NCBI RefSeq assembly: GCF_000355905.1
Contig: NZ_APLF01000005.1
Span: forward strand, 186,001 to 250,000
DNA length: 64,000 nt
Direction of reading: 5' to 3'
Origin: Psychroflexus gondwanensis ACAM 44
GTDB lineage: Bacteria; Bacteroidota; Bacteroidia; Flavobacteriales; Flavobacteriaceae
Numbering within the stretch: position 1 is the first letter of the stretch; each line of letters begins with the position of its first letter. The notes beneath the pieces are model-generated. The model was not told the origin of the DNA. It ran no database searches and saw only the letters and a program-made list of their open reading frames with translations. The position numbers and the translations under genes were made by a program. Of the stretch, positions 1 to 8,972 are shown in pieces.

Positions 1-206
1 CTCGTAAACGACTGCATTTTAAAAAACGCAAATCAAATAATTCATTCTTAACTTTCTTGTGGTAATTAATCATCTCCTGTTTACTAAACCTTCAACAAAC
101 CTTAGGAAAGGTCATAGTAAAATAGGTCAAGAAATTCGTTTGTTTTAACCTATCTTAGGGATGTTGGAGGGCTCAGTATGTTTTTAAGAATTATAAACTG
201 GTTTAT

Positions 207-1424
207 ATGTTACAAAATGTTTTATTAGAACGCGAAATATATGCATCAGAAGAACATAAAATGATGCAAAAAATGATTCAGGATTTCATTAATAATGAAA
301 TTATTGATCATACAGAAGAATGGGAAGAAAAGGGTATGGTTAGCCGAGACATCTGGGAACGTGCTGGAGAATTGGGTTTGCTATGTATCGATATGCCCGA
401 AGATTATGGAGGAAGTGGTTTGGATTTTAGCTTTAGCGCCCTATTTATTGAAGAAATGGCAAAAGAAGGCCTCAGTGGTCCTGGTTTTTCATTGCATTCA
501 GATATTGTTGCACCTTATCTGCTAAAGTACGGTACCGAAGCTCAAAAGCAAAAATACCTACCTCTAATGGCTGCTGGAAAAATAATTACATCTATAGGTA
601 TGACTGAGCCTAACTGCGGTAGTGATCTTCAAGCGATTAAAACAAACGCGGTGGATAAAGGTGACCACTATTTGGTCAATGGACAGAAAACCTTTATTAC
701 CAATGGTTATATGAGTGATATGTCTATAGTTGCTGTAAAAACCAATGTGGGAACAGCGGAAGAAGGAGTATCTTTATTAATCATGGAAAGCCATTTTGAA
801 GGTTTCGAAAAGGGGATTCCTTTCAAGAAAATAGGCATGAAAGCTCAAGATACCTGTGAATTATTTTTTGATAACGTAAAAGTTCCTAAGGAAAATTTAT
901 TGGGAGAAGAAGGCTTAGGATTCAAAATTATGATGACAGAATTGGCAAGAGAGCGCTTGTCTGTAGCGCTCAATGCTATTGGTGGGGCAGAGGGAGCCAT
1001 AGAAAAAACGATGGCCTATACCTCTACAAGAACCGCTTTTAACAAACCCATCGCGGGATTCCAAAACACCCAATTTAAATTGGCCGAATGTGCTACGCAA
1101 TTACAGGTGCATCAAGCGTTTTTAGATCGGTGTACACTATTAGTATCAGATCATAAACTCACTGCTGAAAGTGCTTCAATGGCGAAGTATTCAGCAACAG
1201 AAATGCACGGTAAAGTTGTAGATGAATGCCTGCAATTATTTGGAGGTTATGGGTATATATGGGATTACCCCATTGCGCGCATGTATGCCGATAATAGAGT
1301 CGCCAGAATTTATGCTGGAACCAATGAGATTATGAAGGTATTGATTGCCCGGGGCTTGTTTAAAGAACTGTTTCAGCAAATGAAGGCAAAGAAAAAAACG
1401 ACAAAAAGTCAAAAAAATCATTGA
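207..1424 (+). CDS. acyl-CoA dehydrogenase
   Basis: A 405-residue flavoprotein of normal family length, expected to do the FAD-dependent alpha,beta-dehydrogenation of an acyl-CoA in fatty acid or branched-chain catabolism. The N-terminal helical domain is followed by the flavin-binding segment (GMTEPNCGSD, about 131-140) and the C-terminal signature GGYGY near 346-350. In medium-chain enzymes the catalytic Glu precedes GT in the IYEGT motif; here the motif reads IYAGTNE (about 368-374). Glu249 in ARERL occupies the position used as base by long-chain and isovaleryl-CoA dehydrogenases, so the enzyme should be active with the relocated base. The acyl chain specificity cannot be read. It stands alone, with no beta-oxidation partner next to it. 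Confidence 0.93.
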   Translation: MLQNVLLEREIYASEEHKMMQKMIQDFINNEIIDHTEEWEEKGMVSRDIWERAGELGLLCIDMPEDYGGSGLDFSFSALFIEEMAKEGLSGPGFSLHSDIVAPYLLKYGTEAQKQKYLPLMAAGKIITSIGMTEPNCGSDLQAIKTNAVDKGDHYLVNGQKTFITNGYMSDMSIVAVKTNVGTAEEGVSLLIMESHFEGFEKGIPFKKIGMKAQDTCELFFDNVKVPKENLLGEEGLGFKIMMTELARERLSVALNAIGGAEGAIEKTMAYTSTRTAFNKPIAGFQNTQFKLAECATQLQVHQAFLDRCTLLVSDHKLTAESASMAKYSATEMHGKVVDECLQLFGGYGYIWDYPIARMYADNRVARIYAGTNEIMKVLIARGLFKELFQQMKAKKKTTKSQKNH

Positions 1425-1460
1425 AGTCGTATCGGAAACTCTTCAGATAACAAAAAACAT

Positions 1461-1500
1461 CTCGATACATCCCGACGAGAAAGTCGGAATACTCAATGAG
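1461..1500. repeat. REP-like hairpin unit
   Basis: A 5-bp stem (1472-1476 with 1483-1487, CCGAC/GTCGG) closes a GAGAAA loop and is flanked by CTCGATACAT and ACTCAATGAG. This arrangement resembles intergenic palindromic repeats I recall from other flavobacterial genomes. Only one copy is visible here, so calling it a repeat is inference. Confidence 0.4.
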
Positions 1501-1617
1501 ACAAAACAACATAATATGAGCTTTTCACAACTAATTAATGCTAGTTTATTTTATTCATTTCTATGAGTGAAAATAGTATCAAGAATAAAATATTTGGTTT
1601 TAAACAGTGTTCTAATT

Positions 1618-2283
1618 CTATTCAAACGTATGTCGTTGTTCTGCTGTTGAAGAGGCGTTGAGTAGTTGATTAAATAATCTTATCTTGTTAAAATCGCGAG
1701 TAATCTCGGTAGATACCGCAACACCAGCGATACCAGATTCCAATAGGGCTGTAACATCTTCTGTAGTGATACCGCCAACACCTATAATGGGTATTGGGGT
1801 TTTTAGAACATCCATAATCACTCTATAACCATCCAAACCTAAAACAGGAGGCCTGTTAGCTTCTTTAGCGGTTTCTCTAAAAGGACCTAAATGGATATAG
1901 TCTATTTCTTTATCTAATAATGTTTCGCACTCTTGTAAGGTATTTGCTGTTCCCCCAATACTTTGCCAAGTGTATAAATGCGTTCTAGCTTCAGTAGGGC
2001 AGCGATCTGTGGGTTCTAAATGCACTCCATCTGCTTTAAGGGTTTTTGCAATTTTATAATCACCGTTAATAATTAATCGGGTTTGAAAATGTGTAGTGGT
2101 TTCTCTAGCAGCTTCAGCTATTTTTAAATATTTTTTTTCTGAAATGCTCGCAGGATCCTTTGGAAGGCTTTTTAAGTTTAATTGCACTAATTCTGCACCG
2201 TAAGAACAGGCTTTTTGAATGTTTTCTAGATGTTCTTCTGGAGAGCTCCCTTGTGATATATAATGTAGTTTAGGTATAACCAT
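1618..2283 (-). CDS. thiE: thiamine phosphate synthase (ThiE family)
   Basis: A 221-residue TIM-barrel protein of the ThiE/TenI superfamily. ThiE joins the pyrimidine and thiazole phosphates to give thiamine phosphate. Visible landmarks are VQLNLK (about 34-39, where VQLREK is usual), the strand ending in DGVHLEP, the IHLGPF segment that contacts the thiazole phosphate, and the glycine-rich phosphate loop GVGGIT with GVAVST near the C-terminus. The altered VQLREK motif leaves room for a TenI-like or secondary ThiE role. The gene is isolated from other thi genes and I see no TPP riboswitch upstream. A TATTTTTG box lies about 33 bases before the start codon. Confidence 0.82.
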   Translation of the reverse strand: MVIPKLHYISQGSSPEEHLENIQKACSYGAELVQLNLKSLPKDPASISEKKYLKIAEAARETTTHFQTRLIINGDYKIAKTLKADGVHLEPTDRCPTEARTHLYTWQSIGGTANTLQECETLLDKEIDYIHLGPFRETAKEANRPPVLGLDGYRVIMDVLKTPIPIIGVGGITTEDVTALLESGIAGVAVSTEITRDFNKIRLFNQLLNASSTAEQRHTFE

Positions 2284-2315
2284 ATCTTAGTTCCTGATTA
2301 AAATTAGACGCCATG

Positions 2316-2348
2316 CAAAAATACGAATGTTTGACTACCTAATGACAA
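2316..2348 (-). promoter_or_regulatory. thiE promoter
   Basis: On the minus strand, TTG (2348-2346) is followed after 22 bases by a perfect Bacteroidota -7 box TATTTTTG (2323-2316), 33 bases before the thiE start. Confidence 0.6.
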
Positions 2349-2600
2349 GGATTTCTTTAAATGACGTCGTAAAGAAAGCCATGGACTATTCAGTTACTCA
2401 TAAGAATGATATTGATGACTGTAACTCATTAAAAACACATAAGCGTCAAGTCCTGAAATAGGTTGACATAAAAAACATTAATAAGCTTAATAATCCACAC
2501 GTAGTGTAGATGAAGCCAAACAAGTAATCTGAGATATTTTACATAACGACTCCTTCAAGCTTATCATCTATAATAAACATATGTCTTAAAATGGCTGTGA

Positions 2601-2645
2601 CATAATCCAAAGTTATAGACCTAAACCCGATATAACAGGATTATG
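2601..2645. repeat. nested inverted repeat (stem-loop)
   Basis: CATAATCC (2601-2608) pairs with GGATTATG (2638-2645). Inside it GTTATA (2612-2617) pairs with TATAAC (2631-2636) around a 13-base loop. There is no U-tract on either side, so it is not a standard terminator. Confidence 0.5.
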
Positions 2646-2771
2646 GCTATTAGAATTGTCAATGTTCCATATACTTGTTTTATAAATTGTGGATATGTTG
2701 TCCTATAATTTATATTATGTAAAATAGAATTACACAAATTTTAGATAAATCATAAACATCCTCAAGATCTC

Positions 2772-3347
2772 TTACTCTTCTTTTGGTTCTGTAATTGCTT
2801 TAAGTGTTCCATTATATTGAATGGTATTCCGTTGCGATGACCAAATATTGATAATAGCATTTAAACTTGGGTACAGTGTTAGGCTTACATCATAGTTTTC
2901 ATTACTGTCTTTATCCCTAACGTTAAACTCCATCAGGTAGTAATCTTTATCATCGTCTTTGGTTAAAGTTAATTCTTTAGGAGTAGTTTCAAAGTCAATA
3001 CCTCCGCCATCAGAATTATATCCGCCACCCATTTGGCGTTCTCCGTAATACGGTAAATTGGCCGAAACAGTATCGTTTTCGAATTTGAAAGTGTTCTGAT
3101 TACCTTGTAAGTTTATCTGTGAGGCGTTGTCTCCTGGCCTAAAAAGTCCTGCATCGGCCAACTGATTCAAACTATTGGTCACCAAAGGTCTGGCCCATTG
3201 GAGTTCTATTTCAAAATTGCGATCGGTAACGAGCTTTTCTAAGCTTGCTTTTTCTTGAGCTGTATACACATTGGACGATCCACAAGAAACGATACTCAAC
3301 AATATAACTGTAAAGGCAAAAAATACTATATTTTTGTTAACTTTCAT
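2772..3347 (-). CDS. DUF4251 domain-containing lipoprotein
   Basis: A 191-residue predicted lipoprotein. The start at 3347 is chosen because it places MKVNKN directly before a hydrophobic signal peptide ending in the lipobox IVSC; an upstream in-frame ATG at 3401 would add 18 residues that spoil the signal. After the Cys come a short helical stretch and a beta-rich domain with YYGERQMGGGYNSDGG and a C-terminal NGTL segment, the pattern of the Bacteroidota DUF4251 family. Its biochemical role is unknown. It lies 56 bases downstream of the FAD oxidoreductase on the same strand and is probably co-transcribed with it. Confidence 0.85.
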   Translation of the reverse strand: MKVNKNIVFFAFTVILLSIVSCGSSNVYTAQEKASLEKLVTDRNFEIELQWARPLVTNSLNQLADAGLFRPGDNASQINLQGNQNTFKFENDTVSANLPYYGERQMGGGYNSDGGGIDFETTPKELTLTKDDDKDYYLMEFNVRDKDSNENYDVSLTLYPSLNAIINIWSSQRNTIQYNGTLKAITEPKEE

Positions 3348-3403
3348 GATAAAGGATTTATGATCTAAACACAATGTCAATACCATGTTGGTGTTCATCA
3401 CGT

Positions 3404-4648
3404 TTAGCCTAGATTTATAATACCGTTTTTAATTTTGGAGATCACCGCTTGCGCTGCAGACTCTCCATTTAACATTGCCGCATTAATCGAGCCATTCGCT
3501 AAATGATCTCCCGCTAGAAAGATCTGATCTTTTAATTGAGTCTCCGACTTTGGTAGCATATAACTCACCGTTTGCATAATAGGTAAAGCTTTTTTGATGT
3601 GGTAAAACCGCTTAAATTCTAAGGTGTCTATACCCACATAGGTTTTTAAATCCTCTGTAATTCTAGCCTCAAGTTCTTCTTGCGATAACTCATGGGGTTT
3701 AATTATACTTACCGATAGCAAATGCTCCTCAGCTTTTGGTTTGGATACATAGTAAAAATTATTAACCAATGCGTCCTCGTCTGCAATTAAACCAATCATC
3801 GGTTCTTTAAAGGCGCGTTGCTTCACGCTTAGGTAATAGTTATCGACGCTTTTCCAGAGCGTATTCTGATTGTTTAAATTGGAAATAAGGTGAGAAGCTT
3901 CAGTGGCGATAATCACAAAATCGAACTCCGCTTCTCCTCCGTTTTTAAATATAACATTCTGATTTTGAATAGATTCAACGGGTGTATTAAAGTGAATTTT
4001 AGTCTGTTTCAATTGAGCCATCAGTTGATTGGGAATGGCTTGTATCCCCTTTTTGGGGATTGCAGCGCTTCCTTCTCCAAACATTTTATAAACAAATTCG
4101 AATTTCCTGGACGAGGTCGTTAACTCGTGCTCCAAGAAAATTCCTGTAAAAAAAGGTTTAAAAAAATTATGAATGATGTCTGATGAAAATCCGTAATCCT
4201 GAAGATACTGTAAAGTGGTTTTTTCTTCAGCCAAAAAGATATCATCAAAGCTTTTCTTTTTGAGCTCGGTATTGAGTTTTAAGATTTTCAGTTTATCGGC
4301 GAAACTTCCTATTTTGGAGGTTAAGGTTGGAAACAACAAGCTTAATTGTCGCAAGGGATCTCCTATTTTGTCTTGCTGTCCTTGATTGTAAATAACGGCA
4401 CCAGGGTAGAATTTCTCAAGCTCTAACAAGTCATAGTTTAAGTATTTTTGAGTTGCTGGATAGTGGGTGAGTAAGACTTGAAAGCCGTGGTCGAAAGTAT
4501 ATCCCTCTCTATAATCGGTTTTTACTCTGCCCCCTACTCGATCTGTCGCTTCAAAAATTTCTGGCTGAAAACCTGCCTTTTCGAGATTAATAGCTGCGAC
4601 AAGGCCACTTAATCCTGCTCCTATGATAGCAATTTTTTGATCTTGCAT
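3404..4648 (-). CDS. NAD(P)/FAD-dependent oxidoreductase (amine oxidase / phytoene desaturase fold)
   Basis: A 414-residue flavoprotein. The N-terminal Rossmann motif GAGLSGL (9-15), the Glu ending strand beta2 (EIFEA) and the RVGGR motif (about 38-42) are the standard FAD-binding elements of the flavin amine oxidase superfamily. The C-terminal FAD-contact segment LAGDHLANGSINAAMLNGESAA-like region is intact, so the protein looks functional. It resembles the protoporphyrinogen oxidase / carotenoid desaturase branch, but no carotenoid gene is nearby and the substrate cannot be assigned. It is divergent from the ArsC-like gene at 4762, with a shared 113-bp intergenic region. Confidence 0.85.
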   Translation of the reverse strand: MQDQKIAIIGAGLSGLVAAINLEKAGFQPEIFEATDRVGGRVKTDYREGYTFDHGFQVLLTHYPATQKYLNYDLLELEKFYPGAVIYNQGQQDKIGDPLRQLSLLFPTLTSKIGSFADKLKILKLNTELKKKSFDDIFLAEEKTTLQYLQDYGFSSDIIHNFFKPFFTGIFLEHELTTSSRKFEFVYKMFGEGSAAIPKKGIQAIPNQLMAQLKQTKIHFNTPVESIQNQNVIFKNGGEAEFDFVIIATEASHLISNLNNQNTLWKSVDNYYLSVKQRAFKEPMIGLIADEDALVNNFYYVSKPKAEEHLLSVSIIKPHELSQEELEARITEDLKTYVGIDTLEFKRFYHIKKALPIMQTVSYMLPKSETQLKDQIFLAGDHLANGSINAAMLNGESAAQAVISKIKNGIINLG

Positions 4649-4761
4649 TGATGTATCGTTTTTCCGATAAGGTCTATATTCTCTATAGATATAAACCTCA
4701 AAATATTACTAAATGTTTCCGAACCACTGGATTAATTCTTACTTTAGAAAAAATATTAACC

Positions 4762-5178
4762 ATGAGTAACAAAGATATGGGAGTTATAGCAAAAAATGAT
4801 CGCGAATTAAAATTATATTATCATCCAGATAGTAGGATTGCCAAACAAAGTATTGCAATCGCCGAAGCCACCAAAGCTCAAAAAGTATTGATTAACCTCA
4901 ATGAAATTAAACTTACTGAAACTCAGTGGGCGGAACTTTCTAGACTTCTGAAAAAGCAACCCTCAGAATTAATCAATACCGATCACCCTTTTATAAAAAA
5001 GACTTTAAGTGACCATCCGAATTTAGAGGAAAACCAAGCCTTAAAGGTATTGGCTAAAAATCCAGAGGTTTTGATGCATCCCATTGCCATGCGGGGCGAA
5101 AAAATAATTGAGGTGAAGGGAATAAATGATTTGATGTCTTTACAAGAAAATGATTCTAAAGACGCTAAGTTGCCTTAG
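4762..5178 (+). CDS. ArsC/Spx-fold protein lacking the catalytic cysteine
   Basis: A 138-residue protein with the thioredoxin-like fold of the ArsC/Spx family. KLYYHPDSRIAKQ near the N-terminus matches the ArsC active-site loop (YHNPxCxxSR), but the Cys is absent, and the C-terminal half keeps the family pattern (pVLmHPIAMRGEKIIEV-like). It is therefore unlikely to reduce arsenate. The ATG at 4762 is chosen because homologous residues begin there (MSNKDMGVI); the in-frame ATG at 4648 overlaps the divergent gene's start and would add unrelated sequence. Function is unknown; a structural or Spx-like binding role is only a guess. Confidence 0.78.
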   Translation: MSNKDMGVIAKNDRELKLYYHPDSRIAKQSIAIAEATKAQKVLINLNEIKLTETQWAELSRLLKKQPSELINTDHPFIKKTLSDHPNLEENQALKVLAKNPEVLMHPIAMRGEKIIEVKGINDLMSLQENDSKDAKLP

Positions 5179-5202
5179 ACCTAAGGACATATATGGATAC
5201 TA

Positions 5203-5230
5203 AAAAAGCGCTCCAAATGGAGCGCTTTTT
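5203..5230. terminator. bidirectional intrinsic terminator
   Basis: A perfect 12-bp stem (5203-5214 with 5219-5230) with an AAAT loop and A/T tracts on both sides, between the converging ArsC-like and aconitase genes. Confidence 0.92.
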
Positions 5231-5251
5231 ATATTCAACATTTCTGAAGGT

Positions 5252-7216
5252 TTATAATTTTTCTTTGAAATCGTTGATGATTCCACCTTTCACGATAATT
5301 TGAATTTGTCTATCACTTAAAGTATGTTTCATCTCAATGGTTTTTGAATCGCCTTTAGATTTGTGAATTACCACTTTTACGTTCTCTTTAGATTTGACAG
5401 ATTGAATCACATCTTTCAATTCTACATCATCACCTTGCTCTATACTATCATAGTCATACTCATTGATGAATTCGAGTGGTAAAATCCCAAAGTTTGCCAG
5501 ATTTTGCCAAGCGATTCTAGCATAACTTTTAGCCAACACAGCCACTTGACCTAAGTACTTTGGAGCTAAAGCTGCATGTTCCCTACTGGAGCCTTGCGCA
5601 TAATTTTCGGCAGCTACGACGACGTGACCCCCGTGAGACTCTTTTGCAGTCATAGCCCTATCATAAAAACTATCATCGATAACCATAAAGGAGTATTTAC
5701 TAATTTCTGGAAGATTACTTCTGAAGGGAAGCACTTCTGCGCCAGCCTTTAGGATCTCATCGGTCGAAACATTATCGCCCATTTTTAATAATACAGGAAC
5801 TCGGTAATGGTCCTTTAGCTCTGGGATTTCTGGTAAAGCTTTAATATTAGGTCCTTTTTCCAATGTTACCGATTTATTATTCTCTACTGGTGCGATAAGC
5901 ATATCGGTATTGATGATTTCATAGGTTGGATATTCAAATTTTGGGTAAGTCATATCAAATTCTTTCTCCAGATCTCGAGGATCGGTAATTTTTCCCATAA
6001 GTGCTGAAGCTGCTGCAGTTTCTGGGCTACACAAATGAACCTGATCGTCTTTGGTTCCGCTTCTGTCTGGAAAATTACGTGGCATAGTTCTTAAACTAAT
6101 GGTTCCACTTGCTGGAGCTTGCCCCATACCAATGCAGCCCATACAACCTGATTGGTGAAATCTTGCCCCCGCTTTTATCAAGTTTCCAAAAGCTTTATTA
6201 TCAATCATGTTCTGCATGATTTGTCTAGACGTTGGATTGACATCAAAACTCACCTCAGGACTGATGCTCTTGTCTTCTACAATCGCGCTGGCAATCCAAA
6301 AGTCTCGTAATCCAGGATTGGCTGAAGAGCCAATAACCACTTGACTTATGGGTTTACCCGCTACTTCAGACACTGGAACAACATTACCAGGACTGGTTGG
6401 TAAAGCAATTAGAGGGACCAAATTATCTAAGACAATTTCATCATGAAATTCGTATTCGCAACCTTCATCGGCTAACAATTCAGACCAATCCCCTTCTCTA
6501 TTCTGTGATTTTAAAAAGCGTTTAGTTTCTTTGTCACTAGGAAACACTGTCGTGGTAGCGCCAAGCTCTGCGCCCATATTGGCAATGACGTGTCTATCCA
6601 TAGCACTCAACTCGTTAAGACCATCGCCGTAATATTCTATCACCTTACCAACTCCTCCTTTCACATCGTGACGTCTAAGCATTTCGAGCACAACATCTTT
6701 AGCACTCACCCAATCGGGTAATTTACCAGTGAGCTTTACTCCCATTACTTTTGGCATTTTGACAAAATACGGCTGACCTGCAATGGCTGCCGCCACATCC
6801 AAACCGCCAGTTCCAATAGCAAGCATACCTAAAGATCCTGCAGCGCAAGAGTGAGAGTCTGACCCAACTAAGGTTTTGCCTGGTTTACCAAAGCGTTCCA
6901 TGTGTACTGGGTGACTTACTCCATTTCCTGGCCTACTATACCATAACCCAAAACGCTGAGCTGCAGATTTTAAAAATTTATGATCATCTGCATTTTTAAA
7001 ATCCGTTTGTAAAAGATTGTGATCAACATATTGAACTGCAACTTCGGTTTTGGCTCTATCCAACCCCATGGCCTCGAGTTCCAATTGAACCAAAGTCCCC
7101 GTGGCATCTTGAAGTAAAGCTTGATCTATTTTTAGGCCAATTTCTTCGCCGGGTATCATTTTTCCCTCGATAAGATGAGATTTGATGAGTTTCTGAGTAA
7201 CATTTAGTGGAGTCAT
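5252..7216 (-). CDS. aconitate hydratase, short Aquifex-type
   Basis: A 654-residue [4Fe-4S] hydro-lyase of the aconitase superfamily, interconverting citrate and isocitrate. Its length fits the compact Aquifex-type group and is well below the roughly 750-900 residues of the main AcnA/AcnB forms. Substrate and cluster motifs are present: GSDSHSCAAG (about 119), SGCMGCIGMG with two cluster cysteines, HLCSPETAA, and the swivelling C-terminal domain with YAQGSSREHAAL, whose SSREH supplies the catalytic Ser and Arg. No other TCA gene adjoins it. It could be a second aconitase or act on a related substrate such as homoaconitate; aconitate is the simplest call. Confidence 0.88.
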   Translation of the reverse strand: MTPLNVTQKLIKSHLIEGKMIPGEEIGLKIDQALLQDATGTLVQLELEAMGLDRAKTEVAVQYVDHNLLQTDFKNADDHKFLKSAAQRFGLWYSRPGNGVSHPVHMERFGKPGKTLVGSDSHSCAAGSLGMLAIGTGGLDVAAAIAGQPYFVKMPKVMGVKLTGKLPDWVSAKDVVLEMLRRHDVKGGVGKVIEYYGDGLNELSAMDRHVIANMGAELGATTTVFPSDKETKRFLKSQNREGDWSELLADEGCEYEFHDEIVLDNLVPLIALPTSPGNVVPVSEVAGKPISQVVIGSSANPGLRDFWIASAIVEDKSISPEVSFDVNPTSRQIMQNMIDNKAFGNLIKAGARFHQSGCMGCIGMGQAPASGTISLRTMPRNFPDRSGTKDDQVHLCSPETAAASALMGKITDPRDLEKEFDMTYPKFEYPTYEIINTDMLIAPVENNKSVTLEKGPNIKALPEIPELKDHYRVPVLLKMGDNVSTDEILKAGAEVLPFRSNLPEISKYSFMVIDDSFYDRAMTAKESHGGHVVVAAENYAQGSSREHAALAPKYLGQVAVLAKSYARIAWQNLANFGILPLEFINEYDYDSIEQGDDVELKDVIQSVKSKENVKVVIHKSKGDSKTIEMKHTLSDRQIQIIVKGGIINDFKEKL

Positions 7217-7265
7217 ATATAAATATATTAGAACATTAAATTAGAAATTATTGAACAACTCAGAA

Positions 7266-7273
7266 CAAAATTA
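7266..7273 (-). promoter_or_regulatory. aconitase -7 box
   Basis: A perfect TAATTTTG (TAnnTTTG) on the minus strand, 49 bases upstream of the aconitase ATG. No matching -33 TTTG lies at the usual spacing. Confidence 0.45.
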
Positions 7274-7309
7274 ACGATACTTTAATGCCACGGCTTCTTC
7301 CAAATTAGG

Positions 7310-7340
7310 TTTGAGACTACAGTAAAAACTCCTATTTTTG
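7310..7340 (+). promoter_or_regulatory. upp promoter, complete Bacteroidota consensus
   Basis: TTTG (7310-7313), 19-base spacer, TATTTTTG (7333-7340): both boxes match exactly. The ATG begins 11 bases after the -7 box, so the 5' untranslated leader should be only a few bases. Confidence 0.85.
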
Positions 7341-7351
7341 AAAAAAAACTT

Positions 7352-8005
7352 ATGAAAGTTCATAATTTAAGTCAAACCCATTCTATCCTTAATCACTTCA
7401 TCCACCAATTGAGAGATGAATCGGTACAACAAGACCGGATGAAGTTTCGAAGGAATATTGAGCGCATTGGAGAAATACTGACTTATGAAATGAGTAAAAC
7501 CTTTTCCTACAGTCCCCAAACCTTTCAAACTCCCCTAGCTGAAACGACCTCTCATCTCTGCCAGGATGAAATAGTGGTCTGTTCTATATTAAGAGCAGGT
7601 ATTCCTTTGCACAATGGTATTCTTAATTATCTAGATGAAGCAGATAATGCTTTTATTTCAGCTTTTAGAAAAGTGGAAAGCAATGGAAAAGATTTTGAAA
7701 TAGTAGTTGAATACTTATCCTCTCCCAGCTTAGAAGGAAAAACCTTGGTTTTGGCAGATCCTATGCTGGCTACTGGTAGGTCTATGCTCAATGTCTATAA
7801 AGCCTTGGAGAAATTAGGCCAACCTAAACAAACCCATGTCGTATCTGTTATTGGCGCCCAGCCGGGAGTTGATCTTCTCGAAGAACACTTCCCTGAAGAT
7901 ACACAACTCTGGATTGCTGCCGTGGATGACACTTTAAATGAGAAGGGATACATTATTCCGGGATTGGGAGATGCAGGTGATTTAGCTTTTGGAAAAAAAT
8001 TGTGA
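7352..8005 (+). CDS. upp: uracil phosphoribosyltransferase
   Basis: A 217-residue cytosolic phosphoribosyltransferase converting uracil and PRPP to UMP in pyrimidine salvage. The PRPP-binding loop reads LVLADPMLATGRSM (about 131-144), the type I PRTase signature, and the C-terminal uracil-recognition segment GYIIPGLGDAGD matches the GxYxxPGxGDxGD pattern of Upp. Length is normal. The gene has its own very clear promoter and is followed 45 bases later by the OmpA-family lipoprotein gene on the same strand. Confidence 0.97.
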   Translation: MKVHNLSQTHSILNHFIHQLRDESVQQDRMKFRRNIERIGEILTYEMSKTFSYSPQTFQTPLAETTSHLCQDEIVVCSILRAGIPLHNGILNYLDEADNAFISAFRKVESNGKDFEIVVEYLSSPSLEGKTLVLADPMLATGRSMLNVYKALEKLGQPKQTHVVSVIGAQPGVDLLEEHFPEDTQLWIAAVDDTLNEKGYIIPGLGDAGDLAFGKKL

Positions 8006-8050
8006 TTTTTTTGAAAAAAATATCTACATTTAACTCAAATCTAATCACTT

Positions 8051-8896
8051 ATGACTAAAATTGCTACAATTACACTTTTATTTGCTATTTTGATGACCTC
8101 ATGTGTTTCTAAGAAGAAAATGAACCAAGTTGAGAATCAAAAAACAGCCTTAGAACAAGAACTTTCTGATCTGAGATCTGAACAGCAAAATTCCAACGAC
8201 AACTATGCAGAGCTTGAGGACGAAGTTTTGTCTTACAAGCAGAAAATTGCCAACTTACAAGGTGATGCTGAAAACAAAATCCAACTTACCGATAAAGGTA
8301 TGCTGGTTTCTGAAAACACCAAATCGAATGTGAGAAAAGTATTTTCTAAAATGCCAGTCGACCAACGTTCTAAAGCTAATACGTTGGAAGATTCGATCAA
8401 CCTTGCTGTAGCCTACAACATCAAGTCGAACCTTTTAAAACAGATGAAGGATGAAGACAAAGTTGCAGATGAGGCAATTGAAATTACTGTGGAAGAGCCT
8501 ATTGTAAGAATAACCTTAACTGATAAAGTTTTATTTAAAAGCGGAAGTTATTGGGTCGATAAAAAGGCTTATAACCTTTTAGCCAGAATTGCAGAGGTGA
8601 TCAACTCGGAGCCAAATATGGACATTAGAGTTGAAGGTCACGCCGATAATATGAAAATTTCAGAATCTTCATACATCGTAGATAACTGGGATCTAAGTAT
8701 TCGTAGAGCAGCTTCCGTAGTGAGGACTTTGGAAGATAAGTTTGGAGTGGGCGGAGATCGTCTTATTGCTTCTGGCCGAGCTCATTATTATCCTGTAGCA
8801 GATAATGCAACCAAAGAAGGTCGCGCAAAAAATAGAAGAACCACTATTCTTCTGTTACCTAAGGTGGACCGTTACATGGATATATTAAAAAAATAA
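8051..8896 (+). CDS. OmpA-family peptidoglycan-binding lipoprotein
   Basis: A 281-residue outer-membrane lipoprotein. The N-terminus is a short signal peptide ending in the lipobox MTSC (Cys17), followed by a lysine-rich linker and a coiled coil of about 50 residues rich in Glu, Gln and Leu. The C-terminal third is an OmpA domain (VEGHADN, then NWDLSIRRAASVV, carrying the Asp and Arg that hold the diaminopimelate side chain of peptidoglycan). It probably tethers the outer membrane to the cell wall. A strong terminator follows the gene. Confidence 0.92.
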   Translation: MTKIATITLLFAILMTSCVSKKKMNQVENQKTALEQELSDLRSEQQNSNDNYAELEDEVLSYKQKIANLQGDAENKIQLTDKGMLVSENTKSNVRKVFSKMPVDQRSKANTLEDSINLAVAYNIKSNLLKQMKDEDKVADEAIEITVEEPIVRITLTDKVLFKSGSYWVDKKAYNLLARIAEVINSEPNMDIRVEGHADNMKISESSYIVDNWDLSIRRAASVVRTLEDKFGVGGDRLIASGRAHYYPVADNATKEGRAKNRRTTILLLPKVDRYMDILKK

Positions 8897-8916
8897 AAGA
8901 ATTCACTATAAATAAG

Positions 8917-8950
8917 AAAAGCCTGCTTGTAAACATCCAAGCAGGCTTTT
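8917..8950. terminator. bidirectional intrinsic terminator
   Basis: A perfect 13-bp stem (8917-8929 with 8938-8950) with an 8-base loop, between the converging OmpA-family and dienelactone hydrolase genes; A and T tracts flank it. Confidence 0.92.
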
Positions 8951-8972
8951 CAATTACAACAAACAAACTTAC

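Larger units (their letters stand above)
2284..2771. other. 488-bp intergenic region without a recognised gene
   Basis: No convincing ORF, tRNA or transposon remnant is visible. It holds the thiE promoter at its left end and one nested stem-loop at 2601-2645. Confidence 0.6.

Noticed and set aside
2284-2400. A TPP riboswitch upstream of thiE
   Set aside because: No CUGAGA or ACCUGA thi-box elements in the expected order on the minus strand.
4648-4761. Longer start for the ArsC-like gene at 4648
   Set aside because: It would overlap the start codon of the divergent FAD oxidoreductase gene and adds 38 residues unlike the family.
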